Source: Rivularia sp963920925
Lineage (GTDB): Bacteria > Cyanobacteriota > Cyanobacteriia > Cyanobacteriales > Nostocaceae
Reading direction: 5' to 3'
NCBI RefSeq assembly: GCF_963920925.1
Contig: NZ_CAWUDI010000036.1
Span: 1 to 64,000 of the forward strand
DNA length: 64,000 nt
Positions 36,618 to 45,481 of this stretch are shown here, in pieces. The notes beneath the pieces were generated by a model that was given only the letters and a program-made list of their open reading frames with translations, searched no databases and was not told where the DNA came from. How positions within the stretch are numbered: position 1 is the first letter of the stretch; each line of letters starts with the position of its first letter. A program made the translations under genes and the position numbers.

Positions 36618-36640
36618 GCTCTTAAGCGAAATTCCGATAA

Positions 36641-36846
36641 ATCTGACATCTTGCACCATTCTCAACACCGCCTTAGAATAAATTCTCAGGCTCACAAACA
36701 AAGTCTGATAAATCAGACTAGGCAAGGCTTTTAGTGCGTTTTAACGTACTTTGCATATGAGCCTCGAAATTGATTTCTCTGCGAGAAAGCCTCCGGCTTA
36801 CAAGGTGGGCATTTGGGCTTAATAACAATGGTGCAAGATGTCAGAT
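36641..36846. repeat. Structured MITE-like element, copy A, 20-bp perfect TIR
   Basis: The first 20 bases are the exact reverse complement of the last 20 (36827-36846). Inside, AGGCTCA (36688) pairs with TGAGCCT (36758). Within that arm are two hairpins: GTCTGA-TAAA-TCAGAC (36703-36718) and AGTGCGTT-TT-AACGTACT (36733-36750). The right part has further small hairpins (GAAAT/ATTTC, AAGCC/GGCTT). There is no coding frame. Copy B is at 36992. Confidence 0.85.
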
Positions 36847-36855
36847 AAATCTCCT

Positions 36856-36920
36856 AACTAGCACATTTTTAAACCCTTATATAACGAAGGTTTCAGCCTA
36901 AGCCAAAAAATGTGCTAGTT
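36856..36920. repeat. 15-bp perfect inverted repeat between the two structured elements
   Basis: AACTAGCACATTTTT (36856-36870) is the exact inverse of 36906-36920, around a 35-base spacer. It is unrelated in sequence to the structured elements on both sides. Confidence 0.75.
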
Positions 36921-36991
36921 TCATTCGTTGCGAGGGGTTTAATACTTTTGACTTTTAACTTTTGACTTTTAACTTCCCCTCCTGGGGCGCT

Positions 36992-37165
36992 CATATCTTG
37001 CACCAGTCTCAACACCGCCAGGGAATGCAATTAAGGGGCTCAAAGCAAAAGTCCTATAAATAGGACTGGCAAAGGCTTTTAGTGCGTTTTAACGTACTTT
37101 GTGTATGAGCCTGGGAATTTATTCCAAGGCGGTTGTGAAGGCTAACTGAGAATGGTGCAAGATGT
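36992..37165. repeat. Structured MITE-like element, copy B
   Basis: Shares with copy A the ends (ATCTTGCACCA.TCTCA and its inverse), AACACCGCC, GGCTCA...TGAGCC, the hairpin AGTGCGTT/AACGTACT and GGCTTTTAG. The first hairpin is GTCCTA-TAAA-TAGGAC (37051-37066). Relative to copy A, two base pairs changed on both sides with pairing kept. A longer outer stem is visible here: ACCGCC (37014) with GGCGGT (37128) and GGAAT (37022) with ATTCC (37121). Confidence 0.85.
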
Positions 37166-37271
37166 CAGATAAATAGGACTGAATTGTGAATTGTATTTAT
37201 AGTGCTTTGCTGAGCTATATACCGAAATTTTATCTAAATGATAATATTAAGGCAAAAAAATGTGTATTTGA

Positions 37272-38030
37272 ATCCACAGTAGTTTAAATAATAAAGAGCA
37301 AGGTGAAGCTGAATACTTTACCGAAGATTTGGGTAATGGTGTAACTCTAGAAATGGTTTCCATTCCTGGTGGTTCATTTAAAATGGGTTCGCCAGCAAAT
37401 GAAACTCCACAGCACGATGTAACTGTACCCGCTTTCTTTATGGGCAAGTTTGAAGTCACCCAAGAACAGTATCAGCAAGTGATGGGTAAAAATCCATCTC
37501 ACTGTGAGGGATATAAACGTCCCATAGAAATGGTTTCTTGTAATGATGCTGTGGAATTTTGCAAAAAGTTGAGTCAAAAAACAGGACGTACTTATCGTTT
37601 ACCCAGTGAAGCAGAATGGGAATACGCTTGTCGTGCTGGTACTACTACACCATTTCACTTTGGTGAAACGATTACTGATGAGTTAGCTAATTATCATGCC
37701 AGCAAAACCCATGCTTCGGAACCAAAAGGAGAATACAGGAAACAAACTACCCCAGTAGGAGAATTTCCACCCAACGCTTTTGGGCTATACGATATGCACG
37801 GAAACGTCTGGGAATGGTGCTAAGATACCTGGCATAGTAATTACAATGGTGCGCCCAAAGATGGGAGTGCATGGATTGATAATGATAATCCTGATCAAAT
37901 ACTGCGGGGTGGTTCCTGGCTCTACCGTCCTGAACTCTGCCGTTCCGCGTCTCGCTACAGCTATCTTACGCGCGACAACCGCAACCTTGTTGGTTTTCGT
38001 GTTGTCTGCGGGGTTGGGAGGACTCCTTAG
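37272..38030 (+). pseudogene. DGR target gene remnant (FGE/SUMF1-type C-lectin-fold domain with variable region)
   Basis: The frame opens behind TGA 37269-37271 with a linker typical of this family (GEAEYFTEDLGNGVTLEMV), then SIPGGSFKMGS, FEVTQEQYQQVMG, YRLPSEAEWEYACRAG and LYDMHGNVWEWC. TAA at 37821-37823 follows, where the family usually has WCQD, so a Gln codon has become a stop. The same frame runs another 68 codons (DTWHSNYNGAP...LRGGSW...RDNRN...GFRVVC) to TAG 38030. The segment 37902-38030 has the features of a DGR variable region: fixed GGSW, R.A.R and GFRVVC blocks separated by positions that vary. No N-terminal start codon of good quality remains; TTG 37329 is the first candidate. 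It is both 5'-truncated and interrupted. Confidence 0.85.
37902..38030 (+). other. Candidate DGR variable region (VR)
   Basis: It encodes LRGGSW, then LYRPELCRSASRYSYLTRDNRNLV, then GFRVVCG. Many codons here (CTC, TAC, CTC, TAC, AGC, TAT, CTT) keep a pyrimidine third base while the first two vary, as expected from adenine mutagenesis of AAC/AAT codons in a template repeat. The 3' GC-rich end (GTCTGCGGGGTTGGG) would be the initiation-of-homing segment. No template repeat or reverse transcriptase is in the window, so the donor would have to be elsewhere. Confidence 0.75.
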
Positions 38031-38199
38031 TAGCCCTTTATACTTTAGCCCTTTTGCCCTTTGCTCTTTTATTCTTTACTCTCTTTTAGCGGAGCGGAGC
38101 GTTAAAATTTTATTTCATAAATTGAGGTTATGTAGGACTTATATCTTTTCCGCTTAGAGGATGTAAGAATGCGTATTATGTTTAACATCAAAATCCTAG

Positions 38200-38300
38200 A
38201 AACCTAACCCCTAACCCCTTCCCTATTAGGGAAGGGAAACGGAATAATAAGGGTTTCAAAGTCTCTCTCCTAGTAGGAGAGAGATTTAGAGAGAGGTTTT
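38200..38300. repeat. Dispersed 'CCTAACCCC...GAGAGAGGT' repeat
   Basis: AACCTAACCCCTAACCCC, a CCCTATTAGGG palindrome, CTCTCTCCTAGTAGGAGAGAG, then TTTAGAGAGAGGT. It is an intergenic copy of the family found inside hsdS. Confidence 0.8.
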
Positions 38301-38423
38301 AAGTAACCTTTTTGACTTTTCAAACATCCTCTTATATCGGAATGATAAAAAATATGATCGGAAAAAACTCTGCGCTCCTCTGCGTTCAAAAAAAATATAA
38401 TTCCGATGCCAACGGATTTGATA

Positions 38424-38532
38424 TTACGCAACTAATACATTTTTGGTGCGTGACGCTACAAGTATTGTAACCACGTACAAAATTTATTAAAGCGTCATAG
38501 CACCCTACGAGTAAAATATGCCAGTTGCGTAA
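38424..38532. repeat. 109-bp MITE-like element, 10-bp perfect TIR
   Basis: TTACGCAACT (38424-38433) is the exact inverse of 38523-38532. Inside, GGTGCGTGACGCT (38445) mirrors AGCGTCATAGCACC (38491) imperfectly. There is no ORF. The right end continues as GTAAGTCCT, the same word seen inverted at about 2190. Confidence 0.7.
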
Positions 38533-38539
38533 GTCCTAA

Positions 38540-39157
38540 TCAAGATAAATTGTTTTTAACCTTTAATTCGCACTGTTGAAAAACATAATTAACTGCTGCA
38601 AATAACCGATCTAAATCCTGAATTACATACAAATTTTTATTTCTCGTAAACACTTGTAAATTCAACTTGCCAAACTGCCATATTTTACCATTAGACACAA
38701 TCCCAAAAACATCGTTATCTAAATCATCATTTATTCGCTGTACCGCTATCATTTCTGCTAAACACTGACTCCAACCTTCTTCAAATTTGTCTTGTTTAGC
38801 TTCAACCGTCAAAAAATAAGGTTTATCAAAAATAATTGTAGACAGAGGATTTCTTTGCGCTACTGTATAGTCAGGAACACCAGATAAGTCTTCATCATAA
38901 GTTAATGATTGATGACTCCAAAGTGTTAATTTATCTCGATAAGCTTTCCAAACTTCTTTTAAAACTGGATAAATAAGATTTTCACAAATAGCATCTTTTG
39001 AGTTATCGACAACTCCATCTGTAAATAATAAATCTAATTCTTCTCTAAATGAATCTTTAACTGGAAACTCAACTTCCAGCATAAAGTTAGTTTGCACGTA
39101 TTTTATTTGAAATTTTTTAAGTACCGCAGCGATACTTTTATAATTGCTAAATGCCAT
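38540..39157 (-). CDS. Hypothetical protein with PD-(D/E)XK-like nuclease core
   Basis: 205 residues, no export signal. A possible nuclease core is GVPDYTVAQRN (Asp), then PYFLTVEAKQDKFEEGWSQCLAEM (the E-x-K pair), then a helix with Gln and a strand NDVFGIVSNGKIWQF. Similar stand-alone proteins in cyanobacteria carry this D...ExK layout and resemble the N-terminal nuclease part of restriction proteins. The exact family was not recognised and activity is inferred. It is flanked by repeats on both sides. Confidence 0.75.
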   Translation of the reverse strand: MAFSNYKSIAAVLKKFQIKYVQTNFMLEVEFPVKDSFREELDLLFTDGVVDNSKDAICENLIYPVLKEVWKAYRDKLTLWSHQSLTYDEDLSGVPDYTVAQRNPLSTIIFDKPYFLTVEAKQDKFEEGWSQCLAEMIAVQRINDDLDNDVFGIVSNGKIWQFGKLNLQVFTRNKNLYVIQDLDRLFAAVNYVFQQCELKVKNNLS

Positions 39158-39221
39158 TACAATTCACTTTGTGGTAAGAATGATAGATGAATAAATATAT
39201 TTTTATTGTAATAAATACAGT

Positions 39222-39333
39222 ATCTGGCGCTTGAAACCGCTACTACACAGGCGAAGTCCACCTCCGTGGACTAATATTCTTAACCCGCGCAGGCGGGTTT
39301 TGCTTGTGTAGCTGCGGTTTCAACCGCCAAGTA
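39222..39333. repeat. Dispersed repeat 'GAAACCGCTACTACACAGG...', copy 1
   Basis: GGCGCTTGAAACCGC at one end mirrors GCGGTTTCAACCGCC at the other. Inner palindromes are GTCCACCTCCGTGGAC and ACCCGCGCAGGCGGGT. The second copy is at 46806. Confidence 0.8.
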
Positions 39334-39340
39334 AAGTAAA

Positions 39341-42300
39341 CTATTGCTCATTACTCCGACAAACCGTTAATTTTTCCCGTACTTGAGCATTACTATCAAG
39401 ATAATCTTTTAACTTCTCGCATCCCTTTGTTAATAACCCATCTAATTCTTCAATTGACCAAATCAGCACTTCATTTCCTTGAGGTTGATTACCTTGAATG
39501 TGCGCGAGAATATATTTACCATCTGGGCTAAATTGAGCTTCCGTTATGAAGGTAGATGAATACTTGTATTCTGCAAGCTGCTTACCTGAAGTATCCCAAA
39601 TATTAAATTTTTTGTCATTTGAAGCTGTGAGGATACGCTTACCATCCGGGCTAAATTTAGCATACATAACCAGAGCTTGATGAGGTATTTCAACTAATTG
39701 TTTACCATTCGTATCCCAAATAATCGCCATATTATTTGTGGAAGTAGCAATAATTCGTTTTCCATCTGGACTAAAACTAGGGCTATAAATATCTTGATTC
39801 GTTTTGAATTCTGATAGTTTTTTACCTGATGTATTCCAAATGGTTAATATTCCTCCTTCTGTTGCAACAATACGCTCTCCATCTGGACTAAAGCTAGCAC
39901 CAAGATAACTTTTTTCACTTACTGGAAACTCTACTATTTTTTTACCCGAAATATCCCACAAACTAGAATAATTTTTGCCGTCATAATCAAACTTAGCAAT
40001 AATATATTTACTATTAGGACTCCAGATCATACCTTTAGCATTGAATGTAGAGATTAATTTACCCGAATTCGACCAAATTTTAGTTTCCTTATCATCAATC
40101 GTAGTTAATATATACTTACCATCTGGACTAAAAGCTGCATATACTACTCCTTTCTTATGTCCCGAAAGTAATAATAACTGTTTACCTGACGTATCCCAAA
40201 CACGAGCAGTTTTATCAGCTGATGCTGTAACTATTTTTTTGCCATCTGGACTAAAATCAGCATTATGGATTACATCTGAATGTCCTTGAAATATTGCTAA
40301 CTTTTTACCATAATTATCCCAAATTAATATAGAATTTCTAGTTGGGGTAACAATATATTTACCATCTGGACTCCAGTTTGCTTCAGTAATCGCATCTTTG
40401 GATTTAATAGTTGTTGTAACTGCCGATCTTTCGTCGGATAAATTCCAGATACGAACTTTTTTATCGAATCCATAAGTAACAATATATTTTCCATCAGGAC
40501 TCCAACGGGGGCTACTTTGATTTCCTACTAACTCAGCTATTAAATCAGCAGATAAATCCCATGCTTTTGCAGCACCATCTCTTATATCCCACACTTTTAT
40601 CGTGTCGTCAGTTGTAAAAAGTCGCTGACCATCAGGACTAAATTCTGCATTACTATTCAGTTCTTTCTGATTTGTTATTTCTCTAATTAGCCTACCAGAT
40701 AAATCCCAAACAAGAGTTTTCTCAGATGTGGTTACAAAAATACGCTGACTATCGGGACTAAAACCAGCATCCATTATTTTCCATTTATTATCTACTTTAA
40801 ATTGTGCAATTTTTTTACCTGAAACATCCCATACATAGGAGTCATCAGAGTTAGTTAAAATATATTTTCCGTTTGGACTCCAATAAGCACTGCTAACAGC
40901 CTTTGAATGTTCCGAAAATGTCCGCACCAGTTTACCTGATGTATCCCAAATCCGAGCAGTTTGATCGTTGGAAGTAGTAAGAATATATTTACCATCTGGG
41001 CTAAAACTGGCAGTATTAACTGTATCTTTAAGCTGCAACAATAAATTACCGGATAAATCCCAAATACGAACTATGTTTTCATCATAGCCACTATTCTCAG
41101 ATTGTGGTTTTTGAGATGTAGTAATTATACGTGTTCCATCAGGGCTAAAGCTAGCACTATTTACCCATTTTTGATGTTTAAGTATCGCTAATTGTGACCC
41201 GGAAAAATCCCAGATACGAACTGTTTTATCCTTAGAAGAAGTGAGAATATGCCTACCATCGGAACTAAATTCAGCACTATATACTCCTCCTTGATGTCCT
41301 TTTAGTGGAACTATCAACTTACCTGATAAATTCCAAATTCGAGCGGTTTTATCTGTGGAACCAGTAATAAGATATTTTCCATCATGGCTCCAGTTGACAC
41401 TTGTAATAGTACCTTCATGAGCTATAAATTGTTGAAATTCGCGGACATTATTGGTTATGGTTTGCAAAGCTAAAAGCGGACTGGTTGCAGGATAGTTTTC
41501 TATGGAACGCCCATCGTTAACAAGTTTTTTCAACCTTTGTCCCGCATCCATTGCTGTTACTAAAGATTCTATTTGTTTGGTTTCAAACTGTTTTAGCGCT
41601 GTAACTCCGGCTCTTTCTAATTTCGTACCTTCTTGAGCTTCTTGCAATTGATAATTTGCTCCTATAAAAGCAATCATTGCTCCAATCACAGAACAAATTA
41701 AAACACCACCACCAACGCGAATTTGTCGTTTAGCTTTATATTGAGCCGCAGTTAAAGTATCGTTAGCTTGTGCTAATATGCGACTTTCTTCTTCTTGAAG
41801 AGATAAAGCGAGAGCTATTTCTTGTTTTTCCAATTCCTGACTAGCATTTAAAAACTGATAATCTTGCTTGCTTAAACTTTTATCAGCAGCCCAAATATTA
41901 GCGTCTTTTAATGCTTTACCTCGCAATAATCTAGAATTATCTTGACAATTTGCAGCAAACCAAGCTGATAATGCTTCCGAATATGGTCTTAAATTCATAA
42001 GTGCTTTCTCTACCCAATTCAAATTAAAAACTGTGGCGTAAATACGGTTGTAAACCTTTAAATATCCCTGATTTTCTACAACTAATCCAGATAGCCGTAA
42101 TTCAATTTGTTCCGGACTATCTTCAGCGGGTATTTGTCCTAACTGTAAAATTTTCTGATATAAACCAAGCAATGCACCAGTATTATGCTTGCTTCTCAAA
42201 ATTCTATCTTTGATGGTTTTTAAGTGCGGTGGTTCGTCTTGCGATTCCCAATTTTCAATTATTTGCTGTCTGACAATTTTTTCTACATCTTGACTTGTTA

Positions 42301-43078
42301 ACTGCGGATAACCTACTAATAAATCGCATAACTTCTGTGTAAGTAAAGGTTGTCCTCCAGTCCAATCTAAAACTTCTTTTAAAACAGCTTGGGGATTTTC
42401 AATTTCTATTAATCCCGATGCTAAAGGTGTAATTTCATCTATTTGAAAACCATTAACTTGAATCGCACTACCAATATTAAAAGGTGTTCTGACTTTATCC
42501 GCGATTAAATCGCTTGGTGTTGCTACTCCTAGAAGCACAAAAGTAATCCGATTAAACTCTTTATTCAAATTACGTTTTTCATAACAGCTTCTAATCCAAG
42601 AGAAAAAGTCATCGCAGGGAAAGTTTAAGCTTAAAATACTATCGATTTCATCAATAAAAATAACTATTTTAGATTTGATGTTTTCTAATAATATTTCTTC
42701 AATAAATATATCCAAACGTTGTAGAGGAGATAATTCGCTGTTTTTCTTCCACGATGTTCTAATAAATTCGCTGGGGTTAGCTATGCCAAAATTAGCAACC
42801 AACGTATAAACAATTCCTGCATACCACTGTTCTGGATTGATATCTTGACTACCTCTTCCAGAAATATCAATTGTGGTACAAGCGATTCCTTCAGCTTGCA
42901 ATCGTTTGATGGTACGAACTTGTAAGCTAGTTTTACCCATTTGTCGGGAATTAAAAATATAGCAAAAATTGCCTGCTTTTAATTCGTTATAAAGGTCAAA
43001 ATCGGCTTTTCTAACTACGTAGCTGGGAGCATCTTCCGTGAGGCTTCCACCAACTTTGTATGAAAAATTGTTGTTCAT
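39341..43078 (-). CDS. AAA-like ATPase (AAA_35) with membrane helix and 16 WD40 repeats
   Basis: 1245 residues. An AAA_35-type NTPase occupies about 1-400: a P-loop variant IFNSRQMGKTSL (41-52), Walker B KIVIFIDEID (137-146), and a winged-helix part with DWTGGQPLLTQKLCDLL. A hydrophobic helix lies at about 452-475 (GGGVLICSVIGAMIAFIGANY). The C-terminal ~700 residues hold sixteen WD40 units of the type FSPDGKYILT.S.DKTARIWD, enough for two propellers. Such proteins are STAND-like signalling hubs whose propeller senses a ligand or protein. The gene is followed on the same strand, at its 5' side, by two paralogous TPR genes; a functional link is inference. Confidence 0.92.
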   Translation of the reverse strand: MNNNFSYKVGGSLTEDAPSYVVRKADFDLYNELKAGNFCYIFNSRQMGKTSLQVRTIKRLQAEGIACTTIDISGRGSQDINPEQWYAGIVYTLVANFGIANPSEFIRTSWKKNSELSPLQRLDIFIEEILLENIKSKIVIFIDEIDSILSLNFPCDDFFSWIRSCYEKRNLNKEFNRITFVLLGVATPSDLIADKVRTPFNIGSAIQVNGFQIDEITPLASGLIEIENPQAVLKEVLDWTGGQPLLTQKLCDLLVGYPQLTSQDVEKIVRQQIIENWESQDEPPHLKTIKDRILRSKHNTGALLGLYQKILQLGQIPAEDSPEQIELRLSGLVVENQGYLKVYNRIYATVFNLNWVEKALMNLRPYSEALSAWFAANCQDNSRLLRGKALKDANIWAADKSLSKQDYQFLNASQELEKQEIALALSLQEEESRILAQANDTLTAAQYKAKRQIRVGGGVLICSVIGAMIAFIGANYQLQEAQEGTKLERAGVTALKQFETKQIESLVTAMDAGQRLKKLVNDGRSIENYPATSPLLALQTITNNVREFQQFIAHEGTITSVNWSHDGKYLITGSTDKTARIWNLSGKLIVPLKGHQGGVYSAEFSSDGRHILTSSKDKTVRIWDFSGSQLAILKHQKWVNSASFSPDGTRIITTSQKPQSENSGYDENIVRIWDLSGNLLLQLKDTVNTASFSPDGKYILTTSNDQTARIWDTSGKLVRTFSEHSKAVSSAYWSPNGKYILTNSDDSYVWDVSGKKIAQFKVDNKWKIMDAGFSPDSQRIFVTTSEKTLVWDLSGRLIREITNQKELNSNAEFSPDGQRLFTTDDTIKVWDIRDGAAKAWDLSADLIAELVGNQSSPRWSPDGKYIVTYGFDKKVRIWNLSDERSAVTTTIKSKDAITEANWSPDGKYIVTPTRNSILIWDNYGKKLAIFQGHSDVIHNADFSPDGKKIVTASADKTARVWDTSGKQLLLLSGHKKGVVYAAFSPDGKYILTTIDDKETKIWSNSGKLISTFNAKGMIWSPNSKYIIAKFDYDGKNYSSLWDISGKKIVEFPVSEKSYLGASFSPDGERIVATEGGILTIWNTSGKKLSEFKTNQDIYSPSFSPDGKRIIATSTNNMAIIWDTNGKQLVEIPHQALVMYAKFSPDGKRILTASNDKKFNIWDTSGKQLAEYKYSSTFITEAQFSPDGKYILAHIQGNQPQGNEVLIWSIEELDGLLTKGCEKLKDYLDSNAQVREKLTVCRSNEQ

Positions 43079-43148
43079 TTGAGAATTGGGAATAGGGGAT
43101 ATAGCAGTTTTAAATAATTTTTATATAAGGTAACAATCGCAACCAGCA

Positions 43149-43210
43149 GTCCCTCACCCCGCCTCCGGCACCCCTCTCCAGGAGAAGGGGAGAGGGGAGG
43201 GGGAGAGGGA
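43149..43210. repeat. Dispersed GC-rich repeat (CCCTCACCCC...GAGAGGG)
   Basis: A C-rich half (CCCTCACCCCGCCTCCGG) is followed by a G/A-rich half with CCCCTCTCCAGGAGAAGGGG. It is a variant of the hsdS-type repeat and lies between the AAA-WD40 gene and the TPR genes. Confidence 0.6.
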
Positions 43211-43282
43211 TTTATCTAAGGAGAAAACACGTTTTTTGCATGATTTTCAATCCCCTAAAGAGGTACAAAGTCAACAGCCTAG

Positions 43283-44182
43283 TTACGCACCCTGCAAAGA
43301 CATCCGATTACGACTAATTAACGCTTCTAATTGTTTTATGCGATCGCTAATTAATACTATTTCTGGATGAACTGGACTATACCTTTTTGCAAGCTGTGAT
43401 TTTTGTGCTTGCAAATCTTCCATTTTTCGATAAGCAGCATTATTAATCAGGCTTTTTACTGTCCCTTTATATGGCTGCGGCTGCGTGGTTTTAAGTTGTT
43501 TATATAAGTCCTGAAGTTTAACGTCAAAATCTCGAATCATCGGGTGTTGAGGTGTCAATCTTGCTGAATTTATCGCTCGTTCAACTTCTATTTCAGCGAT
43601 TGATTCTAAAATGTTCGCAGTGGTAAGATCCGGTTCTGGAAGTGATACCCCTAATTGTGATAATTCAGTTCTAACTTTATCTAATTCATTTAGGGTTATG
43701 TTATTCATCTGACCATTTCCATTTACCCCGTTATATTCTTGCTGCAATACTTTATCTGCTGCTCTGTAATCTTGAATAGCATTTTCTTTATCTCCTAAAT
43801 CCCGATACAGATTAGCTCTGTGAATATAAGTATCAGCACTAATAAAGGAGTCATTACCATCAATATATCTATTCAAATTTAAGATTGCTTCTTGTTTATC
43901 ACCCGATTTTTCATAATCCATAGCTTTCTCATAGAATTCCCACCGCTCTGCGCTTAACACGGTTTTTTTATGTTGCTTTATCATGTAAGCAAAGCAACTT
44001 TTTGGAACTCCTGCTATCTTCAAAATGTTCTGCGCTGAATCAAAAGTTTGTGGAGTTACTATTTTACATACGTGATAATCATCAGGAACTGAAATTTGTG
44101 CAAGTAATGGTAGTGAAAAACCTAAGAACAAAACAGATGATGTATGAGCAATTATAGAAGTTATAGATAATCGAAATTTCAT
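43283..44182 (-). CDS. Exported TPR protein, paralogue 1
   Basis: 299 residues. A signal peptide (SITSIIAHTSSVLFLGFSLPLLAQ) precedes the mature part. A central TPR-like block (EKSGDKQEAILNLNRYID, HRANLYRDLGDKENAIQDYRAADKVLQQ) is followed by a second domain: DKVRTELSQLGVSLPEPDLTTANILESIAEIEVERA, then LAKRYSPVHPEIVLISDRIKQLEAL. The last part repeats a motif (Y.PQHP.IR.FD and Y.PVHPEI..I) twice. It is clearly homologous to the next gene upstream. It lacks most of the N-terminal TPRs of its neighbour. Function unknown; location periplasmic or outer. Confidence 0.88.
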   Translation of the reverse strand: MKFRLSITSIIAHTSSVLFLGFSLPLLAQISVPDDYHVCKIVTPQTFDSAQNILKIAGVPKSCFAYMIKQHKKTVLSAERWEFYEKAMDYEKSGDKQEAILNLNRYIDGNDSFISADTYIHRANLYRDLGDKENAIQDYRAADKVLQQEYNGVNGNGQMNNITLNELDKVRTELSQLGVSLPEPDLTTANILESIAEIEVERAINSARLTPQHPMIRDFDVKLQDLYKQLKTTQPQPYKGTVKSLINNAAYRKMEDLQAQKSQLAKRYSPVHPEIVLISDRIKQLEALISRNRMSLQGA

Positions 44183-44245
44183 AATTATTTAATCGATAGC
44201 GATATTATTTAAGATTAGGATTAGCGTTCGTAGGTTCCACTAAAA

Positions 44246-45247
44246 CTACATCAGATTACGGCTAATTAATGCTTGTAATTGCTCTATCCCATTATCAATA
44301 AAAATTATTTCTGGATGCGTTTGAGTATACTTTTTTGTAAGTTGCGATCGCACTTTTATCAAACTTCCCATTTTTTCATATGTTGCATTATTTATCAGGT
44401 CTTTTACTGTTCTTTTATCTGGCTGTAGTTGCGTGTTTTCAAGTTGTTTGTATAAATCCTGAAGTTGAGCGTCAAATTGCCGAATTGTGGGGTGCTGAGG
44501 ATTGTACTTTACTGAATTTAATGCTCGCTCAACTTCCATTTCAGCAATTGATTTTAAAATATTCGCAGTGGTAAGATCCGGCTCTGGAAGTTTTACCCCT
44601 AATTGTGATAATTCAGTTCTAACTGTATCGAACATTTCTTGATTCATGGAGTCCATACCACCATTTCCAAAAACCCCATTTAACTGTTGCTGTAAGATTT
44701 TGTCTGCTGCTTTATAATCTTGAATAGCATTTTCTTTATTTCCTAAATCGCGATACATATTTGCTCTACGAATATAAGCTTCAGCATAGTTCTGACTTTT
44801 ACTAATAACTTGAGTCAAATCGGAAATTGCTTTTTGTTTTTCACCTAATTTTTCATAAGCCCTAGCTCTGTTCCAATATGCCCTGTCACTCCAACCCCTA
44901 CCCATATCTTTATTTATTGCTTCGGTATAATCTTTAACTGCGGCTTTGTAATTCCCAATTTTATAGTAAGCGTTTCCACGTTCATAGTAGGTAGCTTCTA
45001 CTTCAGGATTCAGCTTAATTGCTTGCGTGTAAGAAGAAATTGCAGCTTGGGAATCTTTTTCGCACTCCAGTTGAAACAATCCCATGTTTATGAAGTCAGC
45101 CGCTATATTAAGCTGTGGTGGTTTAGGAGTTCTGCATTCATCAGGATTATTAGAAGCTAGGATTGGTGTAATTAATGGTAGAGAAATTAGCAGCAAAATA
45201 GATGATGTATGAGCTAATACGGTAGGTATAGAGAATGCAAATTTCAT
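44246..45247 (-). CDS. Exported TPR protein, paralogue 2
   Basis: 333 residues with a signal peptide (IPTVLAHTSSILLLISLPLITPILA). Four TPRs follow (SQAAISSYTQAIKLNPEVEATYYERGNAYYKIGNYKAAVKDY-type spacing, then AYWNRARAYEKLGEKQKAI and IRRANMYRDLGNKENAIQDY). The C-terminal domain is shared with paralogue 1: VRTELSQLGVKLPEPDLTTANIL, YNPQHPTIRQFD and YTQTHPEIIFIDNGIEQLQALISRN. The genes are tandem, 63 bp apart and arose by duplication; the shorter copy lost or never had the first TPRs. No family name was recognised for the C-terminal domain. Confidence 0.88.
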   Translation of the reverse strand: MKFAFSIPTVLAHTSSILLLISLPLITPILASNNPDECRTPKPPQLNIAADFINMGLFQLECEKDSQAAISSYTQAIKLNPEVEATYYERGNAYYKIGNYKAAVKDYTEAINKDMGRGWSDRAYWNRARAYEKLGEKQKAISDLTQVISKSQNYAEAYIRRANMYRDLGNKENAIQDYKAADKILQQQLNGVFGNGGMDSMNQEMFDTVRTELSQLGVKLPEPDLTTANILKSIAEMEVERALNSVKYNPQHPTIRQFDAQLQDLYKQLENTQLQPDKRTVKDLINNATYEKMGSLIKVRSQLTKKYTQTHPEIIFIDNGIEQLQALISRNLM

Positions 45248-45388
45248 AATTATGTAATGCAGGAATAGTTTTTAGTAGAATTAGGACTAGTGATTCCTAC
45301 TAATCTCATTTAACCTCAACGATATCTGAGTTGACATGGGAGTATATCGAGTACGTATCGACTTTGTAACGAGATTGAATCTAACGTA

Positions 45389-45476
45389 AACCTAACCCCT
45401 AACCCCTTCCCTGCAAGGGGAGGGGAGTAATTATTAAAGCCTCTCTCCTTGCAGGAGAGAGGTTTGGAGAGAGGTC
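45389..45476. repeat. Dispersed 'CCTAACCCC...GAGAGAGGT' repeat before the HTH-AAA gene
   Basis: AACCTAACCCCTAACCCC, CCCTGCAAGGGG, CTCTCTCCTTGCAGGAGAGAGG, then TTTGGAGAGAGGT. It ends six bases before the start codon of the HTH-AAA gene, so it forms that gene's leader and its GGAGAGAGG may serve as ribosome site. Confidence 0.8.
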
Positions 45477-45481
45477 AAAAT

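Noticed and set aside
37780..38157. 125-codon ORF overlapping the DGR variable region
   Set aside because: Another frame of the same DNA; the FGE-domain homology lies in the frame starting at 37272.
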